Shown: positions 45,624 to 55,026, counted from the stretch's first letter. The stretch is DNA of 64,000 nt from Variovorax paradoxus NBRC 15149 (GCF_001591365.1 NZ_BCUT01000001.1:1674001-1738000); one strand, 5' to 3'. The notes: generated from the letters alone by a model not told the origin. Numbers and translations: made by a program.

Positions 45624-47468
45624 TCAGGCGAAGCCGAGCTGAACGACCGTGCGCCCCGGTCGGCTTTCGAGCGCCAGCCGTGCGCCGATGGCCGCGGCAC
45701 GCTCGGCCAGCGCCCTGGGCACCTGCTGCGCGTCGAAGCCCTGGCCGTCGTCGATCACGCGCAGCTGCACGGCGCCGGCCGGCGCTTCGGCCTCGATCCT
45801 GAGCGTCCGGGCCTGGGCATGCTGCAGCACGTTGGAAATCGCCTCGAACAGCAGGAACTGCAATTGCCGCATGGCTTGCGCGTCGAGCCGCTTCACGTCG
45901 GGCACCTCGTCCACCGCCCACTCGAACTGGATGCCCGCGGCCGCCAGCCGCGGCTCCAGCCGGTAGCGCAGCGCCGCCAGCAGCGCGCCGACGTCGCCCG
46001 GCGGCAGGTGGATGGAGTCGATCGCCAGCTTGAGCTGGTCGAGCGAGTCGCACAGCGTCCGCAGCAATTCCTCGGGGCTCGCCTGGCCCGACTGCAGCTG
46101 ACGGATGGCCGAGCTGATGTGCGAGCCCACGCCGTCGTGCATGTCGCGCAGGATGCGCTCGCGCTCGTGGGTGCGCGCCTGGTCGCGCGCCACCTGCTCG
46201 AGCGCGGCGAAGGTGGACGCGAGTTCGCGTTCGCGCTGCGCCACGCGCTCGGCCAGGGCCGCGACCGAGCCGCGCGCCTGCACGCTCGCGGCATGGAAGC
46301 GCCGCAGCACGATCAAGAGCAGCGCGATGCCGAAGAACACGGAGGAATAGCGCACCCAGGTGGTCTCGCCGTAGGCGTCGCTCAGGCGGATCACGAGCCA
46401 GTCGCGGGTGCCGAAGCCCAGCGTCACCAGCGCGGCGGCGGCCACCAGCAGGCGGCCCACGTTCGGCCGCCGGATGGTGGCCACGGCAAAGGCGCCGACG
46501 AACAGCGCGACGAACCCGATCTCCAGTGCGAGCCAGCCGGTGAGCCAGTAGGGCTCCTCGCGGTGAAGCGCGAGGGCGGTGGCCACCACGGTTCCGGGCA
46601 CCACGCCGGCCATCGGCCAGCGCAGCCAGCGCATGCGCGGGCGGCGGTGCCAGCCCGCGAGGTGGTAGCAGAACATCATGGCCGACGTGGCCCAGCCCGC
46701 ATAGCAGGTGGCCATGAGCACGCCCCAGGCGCCCCAGGGCAGCGGCGGTTCGGCGATCACGCCGTCGGCCACGCGGATCGCCCAGCAGAACTCGGCCAGC
46801 GCGGCCCAGAAATAGAGGCTGTCGCGCCGGCGCCATCCGGTGGCGGCGGCATCCACCTGCGTGAGCCACAGCGCCAGCGCGATGCTGCCGACGATCAGGC
46901 TGAAGGCGGTCAGGAGCACCGAGCCGGTGAAGCGCCAGGCATAGGCGCTTTCGAAGAGATCGGTGCGCACCGGTGTCGCCGGCCCGATGGTCACGCGCGA
47001 CAGCCCGCCCCTGCGGGCGCTGTCGGCGCGTATGCGGACCTGCAGGCGGTTCTCGCCGGGCTTCAGCAGGTGCCCCGGCACCGGCACGTAGAGCGGCGCC
47101 TTGGCGTAGTCCGGCCCGTTGCCGCTGGCGAGGTCGCCATAGACCTGCAGCAGCGCGTCGTTGAGCCAGACCTCCAGAACGCTGCCGGCGCGCGGAACGA
47201 AGATGCCCCAGGGCACCTCGGGCTCGGCGTCGAGCGTGAACGGCAGCTCGAAGGTCGCGTAGCCGGGGCGTCCGCCGTGCTGGCGGTCCCAGTGGTAGGA
47301 GAGTTCGACGGGCGCCTTGTGCGTGGCGCCGTCGACGGTGGTCCACACGGTGCCGCGGCGCAGTTCGATCGTGCCCTCGGCCGCCGCGGCCGCCGCCGGC
47401 TGCGCTGCCAGCAGCAGAGTTGCCGCGAGCCACAGCGCGGCAAGAGCCCTGCCCGCCCGCCCGAACAT
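45624..47468 (-). CDS. NarL-type sensor kinase with 7TMR-DISM-like sensor
   Basis: A 614-residue membrane kinase. After a signal peptide (to about residue 28), a periplasmic beta-rich domain (about 31-170) with FELPFTLDAEPEVPWGIFVPR resembles 7TMR-DISMED carbohydrate-binding-like domains. Seven hydrophobic helices follow (about 180-390), then a coiled coil. The HisKA_3 dimerisation box is ERILRDMHDGVGSHI (H444), and an HATPase domain closes the protein. It pairs with the NarL-type regulator encoded 17 bp upstream. Ligand and targets are unknown. Confidence 0.85.
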   Translation of the reverse strand: MFGRAGRALAALWLAATLLLAAQPAAAAAAEGTIELRRGTVWTTVDGATHKAPVELSYHWDRQHGGRPGYATFELPFTLDAEPEVPWGIFVPRAGSVLEVWLNDALLQVYGDLASGNGPDYAKAPLYVPVPGHLLKPGENRLQVRIRADSARRGGLSRVTIGPATPVRTDLFESAYAWRFTGSVLLTAFSLIVGSIALALWLTQVDAAATGWRRRDSLYFWAALAEFCWAIRVADGVIAEPPLPWGAWGVLMATCYAGWATSAMMFCYHLAGWHRRPRMRWLRWPMAGVVPGTVVATALALHREEPYWLTGWLALEIGFVALFVGAFAVATIRRPNVGRLLVAAAALVTLGFGTRDWLVIRLSDAYGETTWVRYSSVFFGIALLLIVLRRFHAASVQARGSVAALAERVAQRERELASTFAALEQVARDQARTHERERILRDMHDGVGSHISSAIRQLQSGQASPEELLRTLCDSLDQLKLAIDSIHLPPGDVGALLAALRYRLEPRLAAAGIQFEWAVDEVPDVKRLDAQAMRQLQFLLFEAISNVLQHAQARTLRIEAEAPAGAVQLRVIDDGQGFDAQQVPRALAERAAAIGARLALESRPGRTVVQLGFA

Positions 47469-47485
47469 GCGTCCGGCCACGCGAT

Positions 47486-48229
47486 TCACCCCGGATGGGA
47501 CAGCAGGCCGAGGCGCGTGGCCTCGAACACGGCCTCGCTCTTGGAGTGCACGGCCAGCTTGCCGTAGAGATTCTTGATGTGCGTCTGCACCGTATGCACG
47601 CTCAGGCCCTTGAGGCGTGCGATCTCGGCATAGGAAAAACCGCGCGCGATCAAGGTCAGCACCTCGTGCTCGCGCGCGGACAGCAGGCTGGGCGCCGTGG
47701 TGGTGTTGCCGAGGGCCGCCTCGGGCGGCGCGGCGGCGAGCGTTCCGGCCAGCTGCAGGCTGCGGTACTTGGCCAGCACGCGCCGCGCGATCATGGGCGA
47801 GATCGGCGAGGCGCCGGCCTTCATCTCGACGATGGTCTGCGCAATGTCTTCCGGCGCGGCGTCCTTGTGGATGTAGCCGACGGCGCCGGCCTCGATGCTG
47901 GCCAGCACGTTTTCCTCGTCGCCGAAGACCGAGATCACCAGCGGCTCGCAACCCGGAAAGCGCGCCACGGCCTCGCGGATCACGTCGAGCCCGCTGCCGT
48001 CGGGCATGCCGAGATCGACCAGCAGCACGTCGGGAATGATGGTGGCCTGGGCCATCCACGCCAATGCCTCGTGCACCGTGCCGGCGCTTCCGAGCCAGAA
48101 AAGGCTGGCGCTGCGCTGCACGCTCGCCTCGAAGAAGGCGCGCGCGCGGCTGTCGTCCTCGACCACGAGCACGCCCCAGCGGTGCGTCTTCCCGGTGTCC
48201 GTTGCCTCGATGTTCATGGGCTTGAGCAT
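47486..48229 (-). CDS. NarL/LuxR-type response regulator
   Basis: A 247-residue regulator with a receiver domain (phospho-acceptor D72 in LLVDLGMPDGSG) and a C-terminal LuxR helix-turn-helix (LSAREHEVLTLIARGFSYAEIARLKGLS split by its turn, then TVQTHIKNLYGKL). It is followed by its presumed kinase. An in-frame ATG four codons in is an alternative start. The operon continues into rodA and tldD, so autoregulation could affect those genes. Confidence 0.87.
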   Translation of the reverse strand: MLKPMNIEATDTGKTHRWGVLVVEDDSRARAFFEASVQRSASLFWLGSAGTVHEALAWMAQATIIPDVLLVDLGMPDGSGLDVIREAVARFPGCEPLVISVFGDEENVLASIEAGAVGYIHKDAAPEDIAQTIVEMKAGASPISPMIARRVLAKYRSLQLAGTLAAAPPEAALGNTTTAPSLLSAREHEVLTLIARGFSYAEIARLKGLSVHTVQTHIKNLYGKLAVHSKSEAVFEATRLGLLSHPG

Positions 48230-48528
48230 AAGCTTCGGCGCAACGCAAAAGGGCCGGCGGACCTCCCGTTTTCATGGGATGCGGACACCGGCGCGGGCCG
48301 TTGAAACTCGCGTTGACTTGCGAGTCCGGTCGCGCGCTCCGGTTGAATACTTTTTGCTTCTTGGCATCGTCCATGGACCCTGTGGCAAACCAACACCTCC
48401 GTGCAGTAAGCCCTCATATCGAAGCCTCGTGCGCCGAGGACCGCGTCGGGCGCACGGTCCTCATGCAAAATCAACCGGCTCCTTCCAGGGAGCTGTGTAG
48501 ACCGCACCACTTCCAGTCTCCGCCCCGC
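48230..48528. other. 299-bp divergent region between the response regulator and YqiA genes
   Basis: It contains an 8-bp hairpin, GAGGACCG/CGGTCCTC, at 48436-48462, close to the esterase gene and without a T-run. No convincing promoter could be picked. An in-frame ATG at 48373 would extend the esterase by 52 residues, but the added sequence is not like the family. Confidence 0.5.
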
Positions 48529-49122
48529 ATGGACCCGCAAACCACTCACCTGTTGTACCTGCACGGATTCCGCTCCTCGCCCCGCTCCACCAAGGCGCGG
48601 CTGATGGCAGCGCGCGTGGCCCGGGAGCACCCCGACCTGCAGTGGTGGTGTCCGCAACTGCCGCCCTCGCCGCGCGAAGCCATCGACATGGTGATGAAGG
48701 GCATCGCGGACTGGCCGCGCAAGTCGATGGCCGTGGTGGGCTCCTCGCTCGGCGGCTTCTATGCCACCTACGTGGCCGGCATGACGCGCTGCCGCACCGT
48801 GCTGCTGAATCCGGCGGTGCATCCGGCGCGCGACCTGGCGCGCTACATCGGCGACCAGACCGCCTGGCACGACCCGGCCGAGCACTTCTATTTCAAGCCC
48901 GAATACATCCAGGAGTTGCGCACCATGGAGGTCGGCGCACTCACCCGCCCCGAGCGCGTGCTGGCCATCATCGCCAAGGGCGACGAAGCGCTCGACTGGC
49001 ACGAAACCTCGGCGCGCTATCCCGACAGCAACATCAAGCTGATCGAGGGCGGCGACCATGCTCTGTCCGATTTCGAGGAAAACCACCTCGACGACGTGAT
49101 CGCGTTCATCAATCCCGTCTGA
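48529..49122 (+). CDS. YqiA-family esterase (alpha/beta hydrolase)
   Basis: A 197-residue small hydrolase. LLYLHGFRSSPRSTKA is the family N-terminus, GSSLGGFYAT holds the nucleophile S73, and EGGDHALSDFEE supplies the catalytic His. YqiA proteins are short acyl-ester hydrolases of unknown physiological substrate, often encoded near parE. The start ATG follows a long leader with a hairpin. Confidence 0.87.
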   Translation: MDPQTTHLLYLHGFRSSPRSTKARLMAARVAREHPDLQWWCPQLPPSPREAIDMVMKGIADWPRKSMAVVGSSLGGFYATYVAGMTRCRTVLLNPAVHPARDLARYIGDQTAWHDPAEHFYFKPEYIQELRTMEVGALTRPERVLAIIAKGDEALDWHETSARYPDSNIKLIEGGDHALSDFEENHLDDVIAFINPV

Positions 49123-49186
49123 GGCCCGGCAGGCATCGCGCAGCGGCCAGGCCCGTGCGCGTCCCCAAGTCTGGGACAATCCGGGC

Positions 49187-51247
49187 ATGTTTGTATTGTT
49201 TGAAGAAGCCGGCAAGTACCTCGGCGGCCGCGTGCTGTCGGAGGCCGAAGCATCGGCGCAGGTCGAGCTCGACACCGGCAAGCGCGTCAAGGTCAAGGGC
49301 GCCAACATCGTTCTGCGTTTCGAGAAGCCGGCCCCGGCCGAGCTGATCGTCGAGGCGCGCGCGCTCGCGGCCACGATGGACCTCGACCTGGCCTGGGAAT
49401 TCGCGCCGGAGGGCGAATTCGGCTTTGCCGATCTCGCATCCGACTATTTCAGCGACAAGCCCACGCTCGCGCAGCAGGCCGCGGCGCTGTTCGCGCTGTT
49501 CGAGGCGCCGCACTACTTCCGCCGCGCGGGCAAGGGGCGCTTCAAGAAGGCACCGGCCGAGATCCTGCAGCAGGCGCTGGCCGCCATCGAGAAGAAGAAA
49601 GTGGTGCAGGCGCAGATCGTCGAATGGGCCGCCCAGCTGGCCGAGGGCATCTGCCCGCAGCCGATCCGCGAGCAGCTCTACAAGATCCTGTTCAAGCCCG
49701 ACAAGAACGCGCCCGAATACAAGGCCGTGGTCGACGCCGCGCGCGCCACCCAGCGCCCGCCGCTCGAACTGCTGGAACGCGCCGGCGCCATCGACTCGCC
49801 CTACCAGTTCCACTGGCGGCGCTTCCTGTTCGAGAATTTTCCCAAGGGCACGGGCTTCCCGGCGCTCGCCGCGCCGCCCATCGGGGACGACCTGCCGCTG
49901 GCCGAAGGCGTGCAGGCGTTCTCGATCGACGACTCGCAGACCACCGAAATCGACGACGCGCTGTCGGTGCAGGGCCTTGGCAGCGGCACCGTCACGGTCG
50001 GCATCCACATTGCCGCGCCCGGCCTGGCGCTGACCCCGGGCAGCGCCATCGACCAGGTGGCGCGCGCGCGCATGTCCACGGTCTACATGCCGGGCCACAA
50101 GATCACCATGCTGCCCGACGAAGTCGTGAGCACCTACACGCTGCTAGAAGGCGGCGACCGGCCGGCGGTGTCGCTCTACGCGCGCTTCGACGAGACCACG
50201 CTCGAGCTGCAGTCGACCGAGACGAAGCTCGAACGCGTGCCGATCGTGGCCAACCTGCGGCACGACCAGCTCGACGCCGTGGTCACGCAGCCCTGGCTCG
50301 AAGACGCCTCGTTCACGAGCGAGAACACGCCCGAAGCCGCTGCGAAGCTGCGCGCGCCGCTCTCGTTCCTGTTCCGCCTCGCCAAGCAGCTGAAGGCCCA
50401 GCGCGAAGTGGTGCGCGGCAAGCCCGAGAACTTCAACCGGCCCGACTACAACTTTCGCCTCGTGGGCAACGACGGCGAACCGAACGGCAGCGAACAGGTG
50501 CAGATCACCACGCGCCAGCGCGGCGCACCGCTCGACCTGATCGTGTCCGAGGCCATGATCCTGGCCAACAGCAGCTGGGGCGGCTGGCTCGGCGAACTCG
50601 GCGTGCCCGGGCTCTACCGCAGCCAGGCCAGCCTGGCGCCCGGCATCAAGGTGCGCATGGGCACGCGGGCCTTGCCGCATGCGGGCCTGGGCGTGAAGAG
50701 CTATGCCTGGAGCACCTCGCCGCTGCGCCGCTACACCGACCTCGTGAACCAGTGGCAGATCATTGCCGCCGCGCGCCACGGCAAGACCGCCGCGCTGGCC
50801 GCGCCGTTCAAGCCCAAGGATGCGGACCTGTTCTCCATTCTCTCGGGCTTCGATGCTGCCTACGCAACCTACAACGCCTACCAGGGCGGCATGGAACGCT
50901 TCTGGACGCTCAAGTACCTGGAGCAGCAAGGCATCACCGAGCTCGAGGCGACCGTCATCAAGGACATTCCGAACGGTGCCCTGGTGCGCGCGGACACCCT
51001 GCCGCTGGTGTTCCCGGTGGCGGGCCAGCAGGAGCGCGGCGCGCGCCTGCGCGTGAAGCTCGGCGAGATCGACGAGATCGCGCTCGACGTGCACGGCACC
51101 GTGCTCGAGCGCCTCGATGCGCCCAAGGCCGATGCCGCGGCCGAGGAGGAAGGCGGCGACGAGGAAGTGGAAGAAGTCGCCGGCCCCATCGCCATTGCAG
51201 TCGACCTCAGCGACAGCGAGGCGGCCCCGGAAAACACGCCGGCATGA
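49187..51247 (+). CDS. RNB-domain ribonuclease (RNase II-like)
   Basis: A 686-residue exoribonuclease-like protein. The RNB catalytic segment is FSIDDSQTTEIDDALSV (246-260): D248, D256 and D257 match the RNase II metal-binding aspartates, but the position equivalent to E. coli D207 is E254. KSYAWSTSPLRRYTDL is the conserved arginine/tyrosine block. A C-terminal acidic tail (EEEGGDEEVEEV) replaces the usual basic S1 end. It heads a run with tonB, aroE and mtgA, conserved in Burkholderiales. Confidence 0.87.
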   Translation: MFVLFEEAGKYLGGRVLSEAEASAQVELDTGKRVKVKGANIVLRFEKPAPAELIVEARALAATMDLDLAWEFAPEGEFGFADLASDYFSDKPTLAQQAAALFALFEAPHYFRRAGKGRFKKAPAEILQQALAAIEKKKVVQAQIVEWAAQLAEGICPQPIREQLYKILFKPDKNAPEYKAVVDAARATQRPPLELLERAGAIDSPYQFHWRRFLFENFPKGTGFPALAAPPIGDDLPLAEGVQAFSIDDSQTTEIDDALSVQGLGSGTVTVGIHIAAPGLALTPGSAIDQVARARMSTVYMPGHKITMLPDEVVSTYTLLEGGDRPAVSLYARFDETTLELQSTETKLERVPIVANLRHDQLDAVVTQPWLEDASFTSENTPEAAAKLRAPLSFLFRLAKQLKAQREVVRGKPENFNRPDYNFRLVGNDGEPNGSEQVQITTRQRGAPLDLIVSEAMILANSSWGGWLGELGVPGLYRSQASLAPGIKVRMGTRALPHAGLGVKSYAWSTSPLRRYTDLVNQWQIIAAARHGKTAALAAPFKPKDADLFSILSGFDAAYATYNAYQGGMERFWTLKYLEQQGITELEATVIKDIPNGALVRADTLPLVFPVAGQQERGARLRVKLGEIDEIALDVHGTVLERLDAPKADAAAEEEGGDEEVEEVAGPIAIAVDLSDSEAAPENTPA

Positions 51248-51284
51248 GCACCGGCCACTCCATGCGCGCCAAGGAGCGTCGTCC

Positions 51285-52136
51285 ATGAACTTCAGGGATC
51301 TGAGCACGCTGCAGATCGCACTCGGCGTGTCGGTCATCGCGCATGCCGCACTTCTTGCGGTGCGCTTCGTCGATCCCGAATCATTCAACCGGGTCTTCAG
51401 CGAAACACCGCTCGAGGTGATCCTGGTCAACAGCAAGACCAACGACAAGCCCGACGCCAGGGCCCGCGTGATGGCCCAGACCTCGCTCGCGGGCGGCGGC
51501 GACCTCGAACGCGGCCGCGCCACCAGCCCGCTGCCGCCGTCGAGCTTCACCGCCGTCGGCGACTCGATCGAGGAGGCCCGGCGCCAGGTCGAGGCCATGC
51601 AGGCCCAGCAGATGCAGCTGCTCGCGCAGCTCAAGCGCGAGCTGGCCGCCATGCCCGCGCCGGACCCGCGCGCCTCGGGCGACCCGAAGGAGGCCGTGGC
51701 CCGCGAGGAAAAGCGCCGCCAGATGGTGGAGCTGCTGGCCGAGATCGAGCGCCGCGTGAACGAAGAGAACGCGCGCCCCAAGAAGCGCTACCTGAGCCCT
51801 TCCACGCGCGAGGCGGCCTACGCCATCTACGTGGACACGCTGCGCCGGCGCATCGAAGTGCGGGGCACCGAGAACTTCCCCACGGCGGCCGGCAAGAAGC
51901 TCTACGGCGAGCTCAAGATGACGATCACCATCAACCACGACGGCAAGATCCTCGACACCGTGGTCGACGAAAGCTCGGGCGACGTCGTGCTCGACCGCCG
52001 CGCCAAGGCCATCGTGCACAGCATCGGCAGCTTCGGCAAATTCACCGATGCGATGCGAAAAGAGACCGACCAGATCGTGCTGCAGTCGCGCTTCAAGTTC
52101 ACGCGCGACGAGACCATCGAGCTCTCCTCCCAATAG
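51285..52136 (+). CDS. TonB-like energy transducer family protein
   Basis: A 283-residue protein with an N-terminal membrane helix (LQIALGVSVIAHAALLAVRFV), a central helical Gln/Ala/Glu-rich region and a C-terminal TonB-type domain (YAIYVDTLRRRIEVRGTENF, then GELKMTITINHDGKILDTVV). No exbB/exbD or receptor gene is adjacent. It may act as a dedicated TonB or in an unrelated envelope role. It starts 37 bp after the RNB gene. Confidence 0.82.
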   Translation: MNFRDLSTLQIALGVSVIAHAALLAVRFVDPESFNRVFSETPLEVILVNSKTNDKPDARARVMAQTSLAGGGDLERGRATSPLPPSSFTAVGDSIEEARRQVEAMQAQQMQLLAQLKRELAAMPAPDPRASGDPKEAVAREEKRRQMVELLAEIERRVNEENARPKKRYLSPSTREAAYAIYVDTLRRRIEVRGTENFPTAAGKKLYGELKMTITINHDGKILDTVVDESSGDVVLDRRAKAIVHSIGSFGKFTDAMRKETDQIVLQSRFKFTRDETIELSSQ

Positions 52137-52157
52137 ACAACAGCGAATCCACGCGCC

Positions 52158-53015
52158 ATGGACCTGTACTGCGTAATGGGCAACCCGGTCGAGCACAGCC
52201 GCTCGCCGCGCATCCATGCCCGGTTTGCCGAACTCTGCGGCCAGCAGATGGACTACAGCCGCCGGCTCGTTCCGGTCGGCGCCTTTGCCGAAGGCGTGGC
52301 CGCCTTCCGCCGCGAAGCCGCCGAGCGCGGCGACACGGCGCGCGGCTGCAACGTGACCGTGCCCTTCAAGTTCGACGCCGCTGCGCTCGCGCAGCACACC
52401 AGCGAGCGCGCCGTGCTTGCGCAGGCGGTGAACACGCTGCGCTTCGAAGCCGACGGCAGCATCCACGCCGACAACACCGACGGCATCGGGCTGGTCAACG
52501 ACATCGTGCGCAACGCCGCCGTGCCGCTGGCGGGCCGCGAGCTGCTGCTGATCGGCGCGGGCGGCGCCGCGGCGGGCGTGCTCGGGCCGCTGCTGGACGC
52601 CGGCGCCGCGCGCATCGTGGTGGCCAACCGCACGGTCGGCAAGGCCATGGCGCTGGTGCAGCGCCATGCGGCATTGGCGCTGCGCCACGGCGCGGTACTC
52701 GAAGCCTGGGCGCTCGACGAAGTGTCCGGCAATTTCGACGTGGTGGTCAATGCCACGGCCTCCAGCCTCGCGGGCGATGCGGTGCCGGTGCGCGCGCAGG
52801 TGCTGCGCCCCGGCTCGCTCGCGGTCGACCTGATGTACGGCCCCGCGGCCGCCGGCTTCATGGCCTGGGCCGAAGCGCACGGCGCGGTGCCGCGCGACGG
52901 GCTCGGCATGCTGGTCGAACAGGCGGCCGAGGCCTTCGAGATCTGGCGCGGCGTGCGCCCGCCCGGCGCGCAGGTGCTGGCCGAATTGCGCGCCTCGCTC
53001 GCCGCCGGCCGATGA
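52158..53015 (+). CDS. aroE: Shikimate dehydrogenase
   Basis: AroE reduces 3-dehydroshikimate with NADPH. The 285-residue protein has GNPVEHSRSPRIH (substrate serines), GCNVTVPFK with the catalytic Lys, NTDGIG with the catalytic Asp and LIGAGGAAAGV for NADP. It overlaps mtgA by 4 bp (ATGA). DAHP synthase, earlier in the same pathway, is also in this window but on the other strand with its own attenuator. Confidence 0.95.
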   Translation: MDLYCVMGNPVEHSRSPRIHARFAELCGQQMDYSRRLVPVGAFAEGVAAFRREAAERGDTARGCNVTVPFKFDAAALAQHTSERAVLAQAVNTLRFEADGSIHADNTDGIGLVNDIVRNAAVPLAGRELLLIGAGGAAAGVLGPLLDAGAARIVVANRTVGKAMALVQRHAALALRHGAVLEAWALDEVSGNFDVVVNATASSLAGDAVPVRAQVLRPGSLAVDLMYGPAAAGFMAWAEAHGAVPRDGLGMLVEQAAEAFEIWRGVRPPGAQVLAELRASLAAGR

Positions 53016-53755
53016 AGCGGCTGCTGCGGCTGGTGGCCTGCCTGCTGGTGGCGGGCGTGGCACTGGAGCTTTTCTTCGTGGGGCGCATCGCGGCCATGGC
53101 GGTGATCGATCCGCAGAGCACCGCGTTCCAGCGCAGCGAAGCCTGGCAGATCGCCATCCACCAGGGCCGCAAGGGTGCCTGGCGCCAGGAATGGGTGCCC
53201 TACGCGCAGATCAGCGACAACCTCAAGCGCGCCGTCATCGCGAGCGAAGACGCCGACTTCATCGACCACAACGGCGTGGAATGGGAAGCCATCGAGCGGG
53301 CGCGCCAGCGCAATGCCAAGGCCGAGGAACTCGCGGCCCGGCGTGCGGCTCGCGCCATCGCACGCGGCAAACCGGTGCGGCCGGTCCAGCTGCGCGGCGG
53401 CTCCACCATCACGCAGCAGCTTGCGAAGAACCTGCTGCTCTCCGGCGAGCGCACGCTGCTGCGCAAGGGCCAGGAACTGGCGCTCGCGATGGCGCTCGAG
53501 GTGCTGCTCGACAAGCGGCGCATCCTCGAGATCTACCTCAACAACGTCGAATGGGGCGAAGGCGTGTTCGGCGCCGAGGCGGCGGCCCAGTACTACTTCA
53601 GGAAGCCCGCCTCGCGCCTGAGCGCCGCCGAAGCCGCGCGCCTTGCCGTGATGCTGCCGAGCCCCAAGTTCTTCGAGCGCCGCACCGGCTCGTCCTACCT
53701 CAGCGGACGGGCCTCGACGATCGTGGCGCGGATGCCGTCGGCCGAACTGCCCTGA
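53012..53755 (+). CDS. mtgA: Monofunctional biosynthetic peptidoglycan transglycosylase
   Basis: MtgA polymerises lipid II into glycan strands. The 247-residue protein has one N-terminal membrane helix, then the family 51 motifs: AVIASEDADFIDHNGVEW (catalytic Glu), RGGSTITQQLAKNL and RILEIYLNNVEWGEGVFGAEAA split by its turn. Its 3' end overlaps the convergent DUF2809 gene by 56 bp. Confidence 0.95.
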   Translation: MKRLLRLVACLLVAGVALELFFVGRIAAMAVIDPQSTAFQRSEAWQIAIHQGRKGAWRQEWVPYAQISDNLKRAVIASEDADFIDHNGVEWEAIERARQRNAKAEELAARRAARAIARGKPVRPVQLRGGSTITQQLAKNLLLSGERTLLRKGQELALAMALEVLLDKRRILEIYLNNVEWGEGVFGAEAAAQYYFRKPASRLSAAEAARLAVMLPSPKFFERRTGSSYLSGRASTIVARMPSAELP

Positions 53756-54125
53756 GGGCTTCGCGCAGCGCTTCCATGGCCAGCACGGCTGCGAAGCCGA
53801 TCGCATAGGCCAGCACGTCCCACCCGTCGGCCGTGCTGCCGAGCACGATGCGCAGCGCGCGGTTCGGAATGTGCAGGTGCCAGGCCGAGGCCAGGAACTG
53901 CCCCAATTCGACCGCCAGGCCCACGCCGAGCGCGGCCAGCGCCAGTGGCAGCACGCGCGCGGCGATGAAGGCCTTGAAGACGAGGTAGACCCACGCCACG
54001 GCCAGCACGTCGCCGAAAAAGCTCCGCAGCCAGCCCCAGCGCGCGCCGACAGTGGCCAGCAGCACGAGAACAAGGAACAGGGCCACCGCCCACACCAGGG
54101 AAAGAGGATCGAAACGCCATCGCAT
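53700..54125 (-). CDS. DUF2809 membrane protein
   Basis: A 141-residue protein with four predicted helices. FGDVLAVAWVYLVFKAFI, LALAALGVGLAVELGQF and TADGWDVLAYAIGF match the DUF2809 pattern (conserved Gly-Asp and Trp-Asp). Function is unknown. Its ATG nearly touches the start of the divergent acyltransferase gene, so promoters must overlap coding sequence on one side. Confidence 0.78.
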   Translation of the reverse strand: MRWRFDPLSLVWAVALFLVLVLLATVGARWGWLRSFFGDVLAVAWVYLVFKAFIAARVLPLALAALGVGLAVELGQFLASAWHLHIPNRALRIVLGSTADGWDVLAYAIGFAAVLAMEALREALRAVRPTASAPRSSRPVR

Positions 54126-54144
54126 GCCCCGTATCATCGCGCCC

Positions 54145-55026
54145 ATGCTGGCAAAGCTCACAGGTTGGTTGTTGTTGGGAATCGTCCGGTTGCTCACCGG
54201 CGCCCAGGCGCGCTGGTACGGCTGCCCGCCAAAGGCCGAGCAGCGCATCTATTTCGCCAACCACCAGAGCCACGCCGACCTCGTGATGATCTGGGCGGCC
54301 CTGCCCGAGGAACTGCGCAGCATCACGCGGCCGATTGCGGCGCGCGACTACTGGGCCAATACGCCCGTCAAGCGCTGGATCACGACCGAGGTGTTCAACG
54401 CGGTGTATGTGGAGCGCGCGGCGACGGCGACGGCCGCGCCTGCCGCAGCGCCGGCGGAACCCGAAGCGCCCCCGCCGCCCGTGCGAGCTGCCGCCACCGC
54501 GCCGCAGCCCGAGCGCATCGAACCCTCGATGGAGCCCCTGCTGCCGCTGGCGCCCATGGCACCGCCTGTCGTCGACATCACCCCCGAAGCCTTCGACGAA
54601 GTGCAAGGCCGGCTCGACCTTCCCGCTCCGCCGCCACCGCCACCACCGGCCGCGCCGCCCGTCGCACCGCCAGCCGTCGAGCCGGAGCCGCCCACGCCCG
54701 CCTCCGACCCGCTGGCGCCGCTGGTCGAGGCACTGCGCAGCGGCGACTCGATCATCATCTTTCCCGAAGGCACGCGCGGCCACACGGGAGAGCCGCAGAA
54801 GTTCAAGTCGGGCCTCTACACGCTCGCGACGATGTTTCCCGAGGTGGTGCTGGTGCCGGCATGGATCGACAACGTGCAGCGCGTGATGCCCAAGGGCGAG
54901 ATCGTGCCGGTGCCGATCCTGTGCTCCGTCACCTTCGGCGCGCCGATCCGCGTCGAGGAAGGCGAAGAGCGCCGGCCGTTCCTCGATCGCGCCCGTGCCG
55001 CGGTGATTGCATTGCGCGATGTCTGA
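54145..55026 (+). CDS. 1-acylglycerol-3-phosphate acyltransferase-like protein with internal Pro/Ala insertion
   Basis: PlsC-type acyltransferases make phosphatidate from lysophosphatidate. Catalytic block I is NHQSHAD (39-45) and block III FPEGTR (206-211), followed by FKSGLYTLA. Between blocks II (VYVERA) and III there is an unusual insert of about 95 residues, rich in Pro and Ala, with runs such as PPPPPPP. The next gene, a CDP-diglyceride synthase-like protein, would use phosphatidate. An in-frame ATG 7 codons upstream overlaps the divergent gene by 2 bp and is an alternative start. Confidence 0.85.
   Translation: MLAKLTGWLLLGIVRLLTGAQARWYGCPPKAEQRIYFANHQSHADLVMIWAALPEELRSITRPIAARDYWANTPVKRWITTEVFNAVYVERAATATAAPAAAPAEPEAPPPPVRAAATAPQPERIEPSMEPLLPLAPMAPPVVDITPEAFDEVQGRLDLPAPPPPPPPAAPPVAPPAVEPEPPTPASDPLAPLVEALRSGDSIIIFPEGTRGHTGEPQKFKSGLYTLATMFPEVVLVPAWIDNVQRVMPKGEIVPVPILCSVTFGAPIRVEEGEERRPFLDRARAAVIALRDV

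Noticed and set aside
48373..48528. A 52-residue N-terminal extension of the YqiA-like esterase
   Set aside because: The extension does not look like the family, which starts directly at the LLYLHGF strand.
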